A stretch of 6,081 nucleotides of DNA from the NCBI GenBank assembly GCA_021443285.1, contig JABUUG010000079.1, positions 1 to 6,081 on the forward strand, given 5' to 3'. The position numbers and the translations under genes are program-made. The stretch is from Bacteroidaceae bacterium (GTDB lineage Bacteria; Bacteroidota; Bacteroidia; Bacteroidales; Bacteroidaceae). Of this stretch, positions 1 to 6,038 are shown in pieces. The stretch's first letter is position 1. Each line of letters begins with the position of its first letter. The notes under the pieces were generated by a model. The model made no database searches. It was not told the origin of the DNA and worked only from the letters and a program-made list of their open reading frames with translations.

Positions 1-475
1 AGTAAAGAGTGGTTATGGTCGCAACTACCTCATCCCACAGGGAAAGGGTGTGATTGCATCTCCATCAGCAAAGAAGATTCTCGCAGAGAACCTCAAGCAG
101 CAGGCACACAAGCTCGCAGCCATCAAGGCGGCAGCAGAAGAGAAGGCAGCAAAGCTTCAGGGCGTTTCACTCATCATCCCTGCAAAGGTTTCCGCTACAG
201 GTCAGACCTACGGTTCTGTAACAAACGCTCATGTAGCCGCTGAACTCAATAAGCTCGGCAACGACATCGACCGCAAAATCGTTGTTCTCAAGGACATCAA
301 GGCTGTCGGCGACTATGTTGCAGTGGTAAAACTCCACAAAGAGGTTTCTGTTGAAATTCCTGTAAAGGTTGTGGCTGAGGGCGCACAGGTGGAGGAAGCT
401 CCAGCAGAGGCTCCTAAAGCAGAGGTAGCTGAGGCACCTGCTGAACCGGTAGCAGAAACACCTGCAGCAGAATAA
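1..475 (+). CDS. rplI: 50S ribosomal protein L9 (5'-truncated by window edge)
   Basis: L9 binds 23S rRNA in the large ribosomal subunit. The reading frame starts at base 2 and is open to the window edge. It opens with VKSGYGRNYLIPQGKG, the conserved end of the L9 N-terminal rRNA-binding domain, so about 20 residues lie outside the window. The GTG at 50 is an internal valine codon, not the start. Then come the lysine/alanine-rich connecting helix (SAKKILAENLKQQAHKLAAI) and the C-terminal domain (GSVTNAHVAAELNKLG, IDRKIVVLKDIKAVGDY, VKLHKEVSVEIPVKVVAEG). The last 30 or so residues form an Ala/Glu/Pro-rich tail with APAE-type repeats, beyond the usual L9 end near residue 150. In Bacteroidales rplI usually closes the rpsF-rpsR-rplI operon, which fits the strong terminator that follows. 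Identity is secure; the role of the tail is unknown. Confidence 0.97.
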   Translation, partial: VKSGYGRNYLIPQGKGVIASPSAKKILAENLKQQAHKLAAIKAAAEEKAAKLQGVSLIIPAKVSATGQTYGSVTNAHVAAELNKLGNDIDRKIVVLKDIKAVGDYVAVVKLHKEVSVEIPVKVVAEGAQVEEAPAEAPKAEVAEAPAEPVAETPAAE

Positions 476-524
476 CAGCAATCCGCTTGGCTTATAACAA
501 AGCCAAAAGTTAAATATCTTTAAT

Positions 525-568
525 AAAAGCAGTTGGAAAACACTAATAGTTTCCCAACTGCTTTTTTT
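525..568 (+). terminator. Rho-independent terminator after rplI
   Basis: AAAAGCAGTTGG at 525-536 pairs perfectly with CCAACTGCTTTT at 554-565. The stem can extend by AAA/TTT with one bulged C, leaving a small loop. A run of seven T (562-568) follows the G/C part of the stem. It lies 50 bp after the rplI stop and would end the ribosomal-protein operon. The A-run on the left arm would give a weaker terminator for the minus strand. Confidence 0.9.
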
Positions 569-580
569 ATGTAACTTTGC
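550..580 (+). promoter_or_regulatory. Candidate Bacteroidetes-type promoter for the receptor gene
   Basis: TAACTTTGC at 572-580 matches the Bacteroidetes -7 consensus TAnnTTTG exactly. TTTC at 550-553, 18 bp upstream, is a three-of-four match to the -33 TTTG box. No better pair was found between here and the receptor ATG at 761. Transcription would start near 586 and give a leader of about 175 nt. The -33/-7 interval contains the right arm and T-run of the rplI terminator, so promoter and terminator overlap. The -7 box is seen directly; its use is inferred. Confidence 0.5.
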
Positions 581-640
581 AGCCGTTTTTTTGGCCCATT
601 CTATAACCAGATACACATTTGATACTCAGCAGGTATTGTC

Positions 641-692
641 CTTTAACTTCCCTTAACTTCCGCGCCGTAGGCGCATAACTTCTTTTAACTTC
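641..692 (+). repeat. Four-copy TTAACTTC array around a GC-rich hairpin
   Basis: Ten-base units CTTTAACTTC (641-650), CCTTAACTTC (651-660), GCATAACTTC (673-682) and TTTTAACTTC (683-692) share TAACTTC. A 12-bp insert separates the second and third. GCGCC-GTA-GGCGC at 662-674 is a perfect 5-bp hairpin that spans the insert and the first bases of the third unit. The array lies 69-120 bp before the receptor start, inside its presumed leader. The units belong to the same family as the TTAACTCC/GGAGTTAA units in the two later spacers. The rest of the 476-760 spacer holds the terminator, the promoter candidate and a short palindrome, TATTG-C-CAATA (705-715). I see no gene or recognised riboswitch in it. 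Confidence 0.75.
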
Positions 693-760
693 ATAATTAA
701 CAGATATTGCCAATAATAAAATCCCACACAATAGCTAAACCGTAAATTGTAAGATAGTAA

Positions 761-3334
761 ATGAAACGTCTATTCTTTTTTATAACCCTTTTTATTTCCG
801 TCTTCACCTTAACTTCTGCCCAAACCAACATAAGCGGAAAGGTAAAAGACAAGAAGACAGGCGAGCCGCTGTCCTTTGTAACGGTTGTGGTAACGTCGCC
901 TAACAGCAGTACCCCATTGAAGAACGCCATGACAGACGACTCCGGAGAGTTCAGAATCTCTGGACTGAAAAACGGCAGCTACACCGTAGGCATTACCTTC
1001 ATGGGCTACAAACCCTATTCCCGCAACATCACGGCGTCGGGCAAAAAGATAAGCCTCGGCACAATATCTCTTGCCGAAGAAGCAACCTCACTGCAGGAGG
1101 TAACAGTAACAGGACAGCGTTCAACCGTAAAACTTGAAGTTGACCGCAAGACATTCGACGTGTCGCAGGACATATCAAACGCCGGCGGTGCCGCAACCGA
1201 CGTGCTGGAGAACATCCCATCCGTAGAGGTTGACCAAGACGGGAATGTATCACTGCGAGGCAACTCCAGTGTGGAAGTATGGATAAACGGCCGCCGGAGC
1301 GGACTGACATCCGACAACCGCGGCGACATACTCAAGCAGCTCCCGGCAGAAAGCATCGAGAAGATAGAGGTCATAGACAACCCCTCGGCAAAGTTCTCCG
1401 CAGAAGGCAGTGCCGGCATCATCAACATAGTCCTAAAGAAAGACCGCAAGGCAGGCTACTATGGCTCACTGTCAGCCGGCGCTAACACTCAAGGCGGCGC
1501 TAACGCAAACGCAAACATCAACTTCAACAGCACCAAGATAGACGCTTACGCAAGCATCGGCTATCGTCACATGCAGAACAAGGGCAGCGCAGAGAGCGAG
1601 CAGACCAACTACGCGGTAATCAACGGCAAACGGGCAAACGAGACAACATGGTCTAACTACAGTACGGACAACTCCAACTACGGCAACATGCTCTTCGCAC
1701 GCCTCGGAGGCACATGGCACATCACTGACAAGGACGACCTCGGCATCGGAGCAACCATCATGAAAGGCGGCAACAACCGCTACCAGACCACCCCCTACCA
1801 CTACGGCATAGCGGGCAGCACGGCAGACACATGCACACAGTATCGCGACGTAAAGAGCAGCGGAGACATGCTCATGCAGAACTACGAAGTGAACTACAGG
1901 CACACCTGGTCGCCCACCCACACCCTCGACCTCATTGTAAGCCACTCCCGCTGGGGAGCAGACAACAACTCATACTACAAGGACTCCATAGCACACATCA
2001 CCCCCCAATCGCCGACAACCTACTCCTATACCCACGAGCCTTTCAACATTAAAAACCACGAGTGGGAGATAAAACTCGACTATGCCAACCAGATAACCGA
2101 CTGGTTCAAACTGGAAGCCGGCTACAACGCAGAACTGTCGCACGAGAACACTCCGAACGAGCAGTGGGTCGGCACAAAGTGGGACGGATCAGACAAGAAG
2201 TTCCAATCCCCCTACTACAACAGGTTCATCTACGACATGGACATACATGCCGGCTATTTCACGACATCATTCAAGGTAACACCCAAATTCTCCATCATGG
2301 CGGGACTTCGCGGAGAATACTGGAAAGTGGACACCGAAACCCTCGGATGGAGCGACACCAAAGACGAAACAAAGACCACGGGACAGGAAACCGTCAAGGC
2401 CAAATACAAGAAAGACTTCTTCCAGCTGTTCCCCAGCGTCTTCCTCTCATACCAGATAACAGAAATCGGACAGCTGCAACTCAACTACACGCGACGACTG
2501 CGCCGGCCACACGGAGGCGAACTCAACTCGTTCATGAACACCTCCGACGCCTCCTACGTACACTACGGAAACCCTGAACTGACGCCGGAATACAGCAATT
2601 CCTTCGCCATCAACTACCTCTGCCAGTGGCCCGAACACTCCATCCTCGTCAGCGGATATTTCCGACAGACAACAGACGTGATGAGCCATGTCTCATATTC
2701 TCTGCCTGAAAGCTACGGCGACAGCAGAATCTTCCAAACAACGATGAACCTCACGCAGAGTTCAAATGCCGGACTCGAAATAACCGCCAAGAACAAGCTC
2801 TTCAAGATACTCGAACTCACCACAAACGTAAACCTCTACAACAAACACGTCTCAGCCTTCGACTACTACACCCAAGAGCCTCTACACGGAGAAAACATAC
2901 ACGCTTCCGGCGAAGCAGAAAACCGCTTCACATGGAATGCACGAATGCAGGCATCGCTCATGCTGCCCTACGGCATATCCGTACAGGTGGCAGGCAGATA
3001 CCGCTCAAAAGAGATAGAGGCACAGGGCTACCGCAACGGCAACTTCACCCTTCAGGCTGGCGTTCGCAAAACCCTCAACAATTGGACATTTGCAGTCAAC
3101 TGCCGTGACATCCTCGACTCCCGCAAACGCGAGTCATTCACAGACGCAGAAGGATTCACACGCCATGCCATAAACCGCTGGGGAGGACGCAACGTGAACT
3201 TCTCCGTAACCTACAGCTTCGGCAACGCCAAACCAAAGTTCGACAAGAGCAAGATGAAGCAGGAGGATGACGGACACAACCACGAAGACTCCGGCAGCTA
3301 CGACGGATACTCCGCAGGAGGCGGAGACATGTAA
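761..3334 (+). CDS. TonB-dependent receptor-like outer-membrane beta-barrel protein
   Basis: The 857-residue protein is expected in the outer membrane as a TonB-linked receptor; its ligand is unknown. Residues 1-20 form a signal peptide, with likely cleavage at TSA-Q. Residues 22 to about 107 are a CarboxypepD_reg-like domain (ISGKVKDKKTGEPLSFVTVV, DDSGEFRISGLKNGSYTV). A TonB-box-like LQEVTVTGQR follows at 111-120. The plug lies at about 126-226 (ATDVLENIPSVEVDQDGNVS, SVEVWINGRRSG, IEKIEVIDNPSAKFSAEGSA, GIINIVLKK). The remainder, to about 823, is a barrel of alternating Tyr/Trp/Asn-rich strands ending in VNFSVTYSFGN. The layout fits the barrel family known as OMP_b-brl_3 better than SusC, which is usually about 1000 residues and paired with SusD; no SusD is present. 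Residues 824-857 form a charged, Gly/His/Asp-rich tail after the last strand. The ATG at 761 follows an A-rich leader without a Shine-Dalgarno and begins the signal peptide directly. The phosphatase gene follows after 36 bp. Confidence 0.93.
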   Translation: MKRLFFFITLFISVFTLTSAQTNISGKVKDKKTGEPLSFVTVVVTSPNSSTPLKNAMTDDSGEFRISGLKNGSYTVGITFMGYKPYSRNITASGKKISLGTISLAEEATSLQEVTVTGQRSTVKLEVDRKTFDVSQDISNAGGAATDVLENIPSVEVDQDGNVSLRGNSSVEVWINGRRSGLTSDNRGDILKQLPAESIEKIEVIDNPSAKFSAEGSAGIINIVLKKDRKAGYYGSLSAGANTQGGANANANINFNSTKIDAYASIGYRHMQNKGSAESEQTNYAVINGKRANETTWSNYSTDNSNYGNMLFARLGGTWHITDKDDLGIGATIMKGGNNRYQTTPYHYGIAGSTADTCTQYRDVKSSGDMLMQNYEVNYRHTWSPTHTLDLIVSHSRWGADNNSYYKDSIAHITPQSPTTYSYTHEPFNIKNHEWEIKLDYANQITDWFKLEAGYNAELSHENTPNEQWVGTKWDGSDKKFQSPYYNRFIYDMDIHAGYFTTSFKVTPKFSIMAGLRGEYWKVDTETLGWSDTKDETKTTGQETVKAKYKKDFFQLFPSVFLSYQITEIGQLQLNYTRRLRRPHGGELNSFMNTSDASYVHYGNPELTPEYSNSFAINYLCQWPEHSILVSGYFRQTTDVMSHVSYSLPESYGDSRIFQTTMNLTQSSNAGLEITAKNKLFKILELTTNVNLYNKHVSAFDYYTQEPLHGENIHASGEAENRFTWNARMQASLMLPYGISVQVAGRYRSKEIEAQGYRNGNFTLQAGVRKTLNNWTFAVNCRDILDSRKRESFTDAEGFTRHAINRWGGRNVNFSVTYSFGNAKPKFDKSKMKQEDDGHNHEDSGSYDGYSAGGGDM

Positions 3335-3350
3335 GGGACAGAACCGTACA

Positions 3351-3365
3351 GAAAGGGGGAAGGGA
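3351..3365 (+). promoter_or_regulatory. Purine-rich ribosome-binding stretch before the phosphatase gene
   Basis: GAAAGGGGGAAGGGA ends 5 bases before the ATG at 3371. It is the only leader in the window with a clear Shine-Dalgarno-like G run; the other starts follow A/T-rich leaders. It supports the 3371 start and fits translation of an internal operon gene just after the receptor stop. Confidence 0.5.
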
Positions 3366-3370
3366 CGCTT

Positions 3371-3904
3371 ATGCTGATATACCTGATAAGACACGGAGAA
3401 ACAGAAGAGAACCGGCAGAGGATTCTGCAAGGACACATGCCCGGCACGCTCACGGAAAACGGCAGGGAGCAAATGACGATGACGGCAGAAAGACTTGCCA
3501 AGGAAGACGTCCGCTTCACGAGAATTGTAGCGAGCGACCTTAAACGAGCCATGGACTCCGCCCGGATTATAGCTGACAAACTGGCGCTGCCAATAGTACC
3601 GTTGGAGATACTGAGGGAGCGCAACTGGGGGAGGTTCAACGGCATACCAATTGCCGAAGCGAAAGACAAATACTTTAAAAACGGAGAACTGGTATTCCCC
3701 GATGACAACGCTGAAACGGAAGCGGACATACGCAAGCGGGCAAGGATGGCAATAGAGGAACTGCGGAAAAGGTTTGCCGGCGAAACAATCATTGTGGTTA
3801 CCCACGGACAAATCGCCCGCCATATCATAGCTGCCCATTTTGACTGCGGCTTTCATGAAATAGCCCCGTTGCTGAACGCAGAAGCAAGAAGTATAAGGCT
3901 ATAA
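3371..3904 (+). CDS. Histidine phosphatase family protein (phosphoglycerate mutase-like)
   Basis: This 177-residue cytoplasmic enzyme belongs to the branch-1 histidine phosphatases (cofactor-dependent phosphoglycerate mutase, CobC and related phosphatases), which act through a phosphohistidine intermediate. RHGET at 7-11 carries the nucleophile His8 with Arg7. LTENGREQ (27-34) is typical of the family. SDLKRA (55-60) carries the second phosphate-binding Arg59. LRERNWG (81-87) contributes the likely acid Glu83, and VVTHG (142-146) the second catalytic His145. The set is complete, so the protein is probably active. At 177 residues it is shorter than true phosphoglycerate mutases (about 230-250), so it is more likely a phosphatase; the substrate cannot be told. 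There is no signal peptide. The gene lies 36 bp after the receptor gene with no terminator between, so the two are probably co-transcribed, although a functional link is not evident. Confidence 0.92.
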   Translation: MLIYLIRHGETEENRQRILQGHMPGTLTENGREQMTMTAERLAKEDVRFTRIVASDLKRAMDSARIIADKLALPIVPLEILRERNWGRFNGIPIAEAKDKYFKNGELVFPDDNAETEADIRKRARMAIEELRKRFAGETIIVVTHGQIARHIIAAHFDCGFHEIAPLLNAEARSIRL

Positions 3905-3931
3905 ACTGGAAGTAATTCTTTAAGTGTAGTG

Positions 3932-4049
3932 AAGTGGAGTTAAAGAGGAGTGAATGGGGAGTTAAAGTGACATTACCGTTATGCACACAAGTCATTTGGC
4001 ACTTTAACTCCTCTTTACCTTCCCTTTAACTCCACATTAACTCCACTTT
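3932..4049. repeat. Long imperfect inverted-repeat element, copy 1 (GGAGTTAAAG family)
   Basis: This fills most of the 179-bp spacer between the phosphatase and NUDIX genes. The left arm (3932-3969) holds GTGGAGTTAAAG, a degraded GAGGAGTGAATG and GGGGAGTTAAAGTG. The right arm (4000-4049) holds CACTTTAACTCC, a degraded CTCTTTACC, CCCTTTAACTCC and ACATTAACTCC. The inner pairing GGAGTTAAAGTG (3958-3969) with CACTTTAACTCC (4000-4011) is a perfect 12 bp around a 30-nt loop. The outer pairing AAGTGGAGTTAA (3932-3943) with TTAACTCCACTT (4037-4048) is also 12 bp. The loop carries ACATTACCGTTATG (3970-3983) and AAGTCATTTG (3989-3998), both matched in copy 2. No T-run follows, so a standard terminator is not supported. 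A weak promoter-like pair, TTTG (3995-3998) and TACCTTCC (4016-4023), lies inside and might serve the NUDIX gene. Confidence 0.8.
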
Positions 4050-4083
4050 CCCTGAACTTCTGAATTAACACTAAAATACAGAC

Positions 4084-4491
4084 ATGAAGCACTATAACGT
4101 AGTATGCGCAGTGGTAGTTCACGAGGGTAAGATTCTCTGCATGAGGCGACCGAAGAAAGGTTCGCCATCGACTGCGGGCAAATGGGAATTTCCCGGAGGA
4201 AAGACGGAGGTGGGGGAACAACCCGAAGACGCCCTGAGGCGCGAACTGCGTGAAGAGATGGACTACGAAGTGAAAGTCGGGAAACTGATAACAACCGTTG
4301 AATATCAGTATCCCGACTTCTCAATAACACTTCAGGCATTCCTCTGCTCTGCCGACAACACCACATTCAACCGCAAGGAACACATCGACCACCGCTGGTG
4401 TCAGCCCCATGAACTGCCGAAACTCGACTGGGCGGCTGCTGATGAAGAACTGATAGAAATGCTTGTAGGAGGGGGCCATAAATGGGAGTGA
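4084..4491 (+). CDS. NUDIX hydrolase, MutT/NudG-like nucleoside triphosphate pyrophosphohydrolase
   Basis: This 135-residue cytoplasmic protein belongs to the small NUDIX enzymes that cleave (deoxy)nucleoside triphosphates, often damaged ones such as 8-oxo-dGTP, to the monophosphate and pyrophosphate. The N-terminal strand VVCAVVVHEGKILCMRR (6-22) and WEFPGGK (34-40) are typical of MutT-like members. The NUDIX box runs from Gly39 to about residue 61: G39, E45, R53-E54 and E57-E58 are all in place, and these include the metal-binding glutamates. The usual glycine after EEx is Asp60 (EEMDYEV). The C-terminal ELPKLDWAAAD (110-120) resembles the substrate-side segment of MutT/NudG proteins. The ATG at 4084 follows an A-rich leader. 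Family is secure, exact substrate not. The gene stands alone between two copies of the inverted-repeat element and is convergent with the galactanase gene. Confidence 0.93.
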   Translation: MKHYNVVCAVVVHEGKILCMRRPKKGSPSTAGKWEFPGGKTEVGEQPEDALRRELREEMDYEVKVGKLITTVEYQYPDFSITLQAFLCSADNTTFNRKEHIDHRWCQPHELPKLDWAAADEELIEMLVGGGHKWE

Positions 4492-4497
4492 AGCGAA

Positions 4498-4636
4498 GGG
4501 GAGTTAAAGTGGAGTTAATGTGGAGTTAAAGTGGAGTTAAAGTGGAGTTAAAGACATCACCTATATGGTTTGTATTCAGGCAGTTGTCTTTAGAAAAAGT
4601 CATTTGTCTTTAACTTCTTTAACTCCCTTAACTCCA
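4498..4636. repeat. Long imperfect inverted-repeat element, copy 2, between convergent genes
   Basis: The left arm is a tandem array (4500-4554) and the right arm three 9-base units (4609-4635): TTTAACTTC, TTTAACTCC, CTTAACTCC. GGGAGTTAAAG (4499-4509) is the exact complement of CTTTAACTCCC (4617-4627), and TGGAGTTAA units pair with TTAACTCCA (4628-4636). The loop holds ACATCACCTATATG (4554-4567) and AAGTCATTTG (4597-4606). These match the copy-1 loop blocks at 11 of 14 and 10 of 10 bases, in the same order and beside the same arms. About 24 bp extra separate them here. TTAACTCCA runs into ATTTTT (4637-4642), so the fold could end NUDIX transcription. The remainder of the 4492-4665 spacer holds nothing else I recognise. 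Confidence 0.8.
4500..4554 (+). repeat. 11-bp tandem array, five copies of GGAGTTAAAGT
   Basis: Units start at 4500, 4511, 4522, 4533 and 4544 with no spacing. Copies 1, 3 and 4 are identical, copy 2 has one change (GGAGTTAATGT), and copy 5 ends in A instead of T. The array begins 8 bp after the NUDIX stop codon and forms the left arm of the inverted-repeat element. Near-identity suggests recent slippage expansion or conserved selection. Confidence 0.92.
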
Positions 4637-4665
4637 ATTTTTAGAACCCACCTTAAATATTGCCG

Positions 4666-5973
4666 TTATTCATTTTTGGTCAGATACTTCCTCCCATCCT
4701 TAATATATATACCATTCGCTACGGGCTGGCTGACACGCTGACCAGAGATGTTGTATAGGGTTTCGCTGCCAATTGTGGCACAATCTGCCGTTGCAGATGT
4801 TATGGAGGAGGAAGTGTTGAAGTCCTGCATTTTGTAGAAGGCATCGGTTGCCTTTCCGCTGCGGTTGTCGAAGAGCGACTCGTTCCACCAACTGTCCAGC
4901 ACACGCTTTGTGCCCCATTCGAGTCCGTATTCGTTGGCATCCATCTGCCACCAGTAGAGTCCTGTTACGAAGTCGTAATTGTTGAGCAACTGTATAAGGT
5001 CTTCTGTAAATTTCGCCTGACCAGCGGAGGACGTTTCGCTTACGGGCCACTGCGCCAGACATTTATCCTTATATGTGCCCTCGCGTGCCCAGGCATAGGA
5101 ATAGCCCGTTTCCACGATCTGCACCTCCTTGCCCGGATAGCGGGTCTTTATTTTGTCGAGTGCCTTCTGCAACTGCGGCAGCAGTCCGTGGTATATAGGG
5201 TAATAGCTGAGACCTATGATGTCGTAGTCTATGCCCGCAGCCGCCATGTCATCGTAGAACGCAGCGATATAGTCAGGTTGCTCCACACGCTCCGTGTGAA
5301 TTATGGTCTTAGCCTGTGGACACACCTCGCGGCAAGCCTTCAGCCCACTCTTCAGGAACGCCACAAAGCGGTCGCGGTTGTCAGCCTTTCCGGCATAATA
5401 CTGCTTCTTGCTGGTACTCCATTCTCCGAACAGCATTCCGTAGCTTATTTCGTTTCCCGTCTGTATTAGGTCAGGGGTTGCTCCGCAGTCATTCAGTTGC
5501 TGGAGGCAGTCCTTCGTGTAGTCGTAAAGTTTGGAAGCGAGCTGTTCGTCCGTCAGTCCCTCCCACGCCTTTGGCACACGCTGTTTTCCGGGGTCTGCCC
5601 ACGAGTCGGAATAGTGGAAGTCGAGCAGGAATGCCATGCCAGCATCCTTTATCCTCTTTCCGAGCGATTTCACATAGTCGAGATTCTGGAACACGCCCTG
5701 CCCTTTCTCGTCAGTTGCCGCATTCTCAGGATTAACGAACAGGCGCACGCGCATGGCGTTGTAGCCGTTGTTCTTGAAGAAAGAGAGCATCTCGCCACAC
5801 GGTTTCCCGTCCTTGTCGTAGTATTGCGCGCCGTTGGCCTCGTACTTTGCAAGGAGCGAGATGTCGCCGCCGACATATTTCTGGGCGAAGACAGACAGGG
5901 GGAGGAAGATAAGGAGGATAAGAAGGGTAAAAACCATGCGCTGACGCGCAAGGAGCAGGGGAAGGTAATTCAT
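4666..5973 (-). CDS. Secreted GH53 arabinogalactan endo-beta-1,4-galactanase
   Basis: This 435-residue glycoside hydrolase of family 53 cleaves beta-1,4-galactan, as in the side chains of pectic type I arabinogalactan. A hydrophobic signal segment spans about 13-30 (MVFTLLILLIFLPLSVFA, likely cleavage before Gln31). No lipobox cysteine follows, so it is periplasmic or secreted rather than a lipoprotein. The (beta/alpha)8 domain covers about 32-385. GH53 hallmarks are MRVRLFVNP (74-82), DFHYSDSWADPGKQRVPKAW (118-137), QTGNE (171-175) with the acid/base Glu175, LSYYP (255-259), VETGY (287-291) with the nucleophile Glu288, and GLYWWQ (338-343). After a Ser/Thr/Ala-rich linker, residues about 405-435 (YNISGQRVSQPVANGIYIKD, then GRKYL) resemble the short C-terminal segments of secreted Prevotella proteins, like a reduced type IX sorting domain. 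The ATG at 5973 is chosen because it lies about 30 bp from a good promoter; Met13 (5937) is an alternative that still leaves a signal peptide. No SusCD or other pectin genes are adjacent in the window. Confidence 0.95.
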   Translation of the reverse strand: MNYLPLLLARQRMVFTLLILLIFLPLSVFAQKYVGGDISLLAKYEANGAQYYDKDGKPCGEMLSFFKNNGYNAMRVRLFVNPENAATDEKGQGVFQNLDYVKSLGKRIKDAGMAFLLDFHYSDSWADPGKQRVPKAWEGLTDEQLASKLYDYTKDCLQQLNDCGATPDLIQTGNEISYGMLFGEWSTSKKQYYAGKADNRDRFVAFLKSGLKACREVCPQAKTIIHTERVEQPDYIAAFYDDMAAAGIDYDIIGLSYYPIYHGLLPQLQKALDKIKTRYPGKEVQIVETGYSYAWAREGTYKDKCLAQWPVSETSSAGQAKFTEDLIQLLNNYDFVTGLYWWQMDANEYGLEWGTKRVLDSWWNESLFDNRSGKATDAFYKMQDFNTSSSITSATADCATIGSETLYNISGQRVSQPVANGIYIKDGRKYLTKNE

Positions 5974-6008
5974 GGTTATTATGCTTTTTTATGTTTGGTC
6001 TATGTGTG

Positions 6009-6038
6009 CAAAGTTACGGTTGAGCGAGTGCAATCAAG
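6009..6038 (-). promoter_or_regulatory. Bacteroidetes-type promoter for the galactanase gene
   Basis: On the minus strand TAACTTTG (6016-6009) matches the -7 consensus TAnnTTTG exactly. CTTG (6038-6035), 18 bp further upstream, fits the -33 TTTG/TTG box at normal spacing. Transcription would start near 6002, giving a leader of about 30 nt that is A/T-rich and lacks a Shine-Dalgarno. This is the best promoter match in the window. Confidence 0.7.

Noticed and set aside
50..475. A complete 141-residue gene starting at GTG 50
   Set aside because: The frame stays open upstream to the window edge and encodes the conserved L9 segment VKSGYGRNYLIPQGKG, so GTG 50 is an internal codon.
761..3334. SusC-type polysaccharide importer
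   Set aside because: It is shorter than SusC, its plug and barrel resemble the other outer-membrane barrel family, and there is no SusD gene next to it.
3134..3856. A 240-residue minus-strand open frame across the receptor end and phosphatase gene
   Set aside because: It is antisense to two clear genes, Cys/Phe/Val-rich without a recognisable domain, and spans a real gene boundary: a shadow frame.
3995..4023. Firm promoter for the NUDIX gene
   Set aside because: TTTG with TACCTTCC at 17 bp matches only six of eight -7 positions and lies in the repeat arm; noted as weak only.
3932..4049. Intrinsic terminator for the receptor-phosphatase operon
   Set aside because: The stems are A/T-rich with a 30-nt loop and no T-run follows; structure alone does not support a standard terminator, though weak termination is possible.
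4500..4554. CRISPR array
   Set aside because: The units are 11 bp and directly adjacent, without spacers; no cas genes are present.
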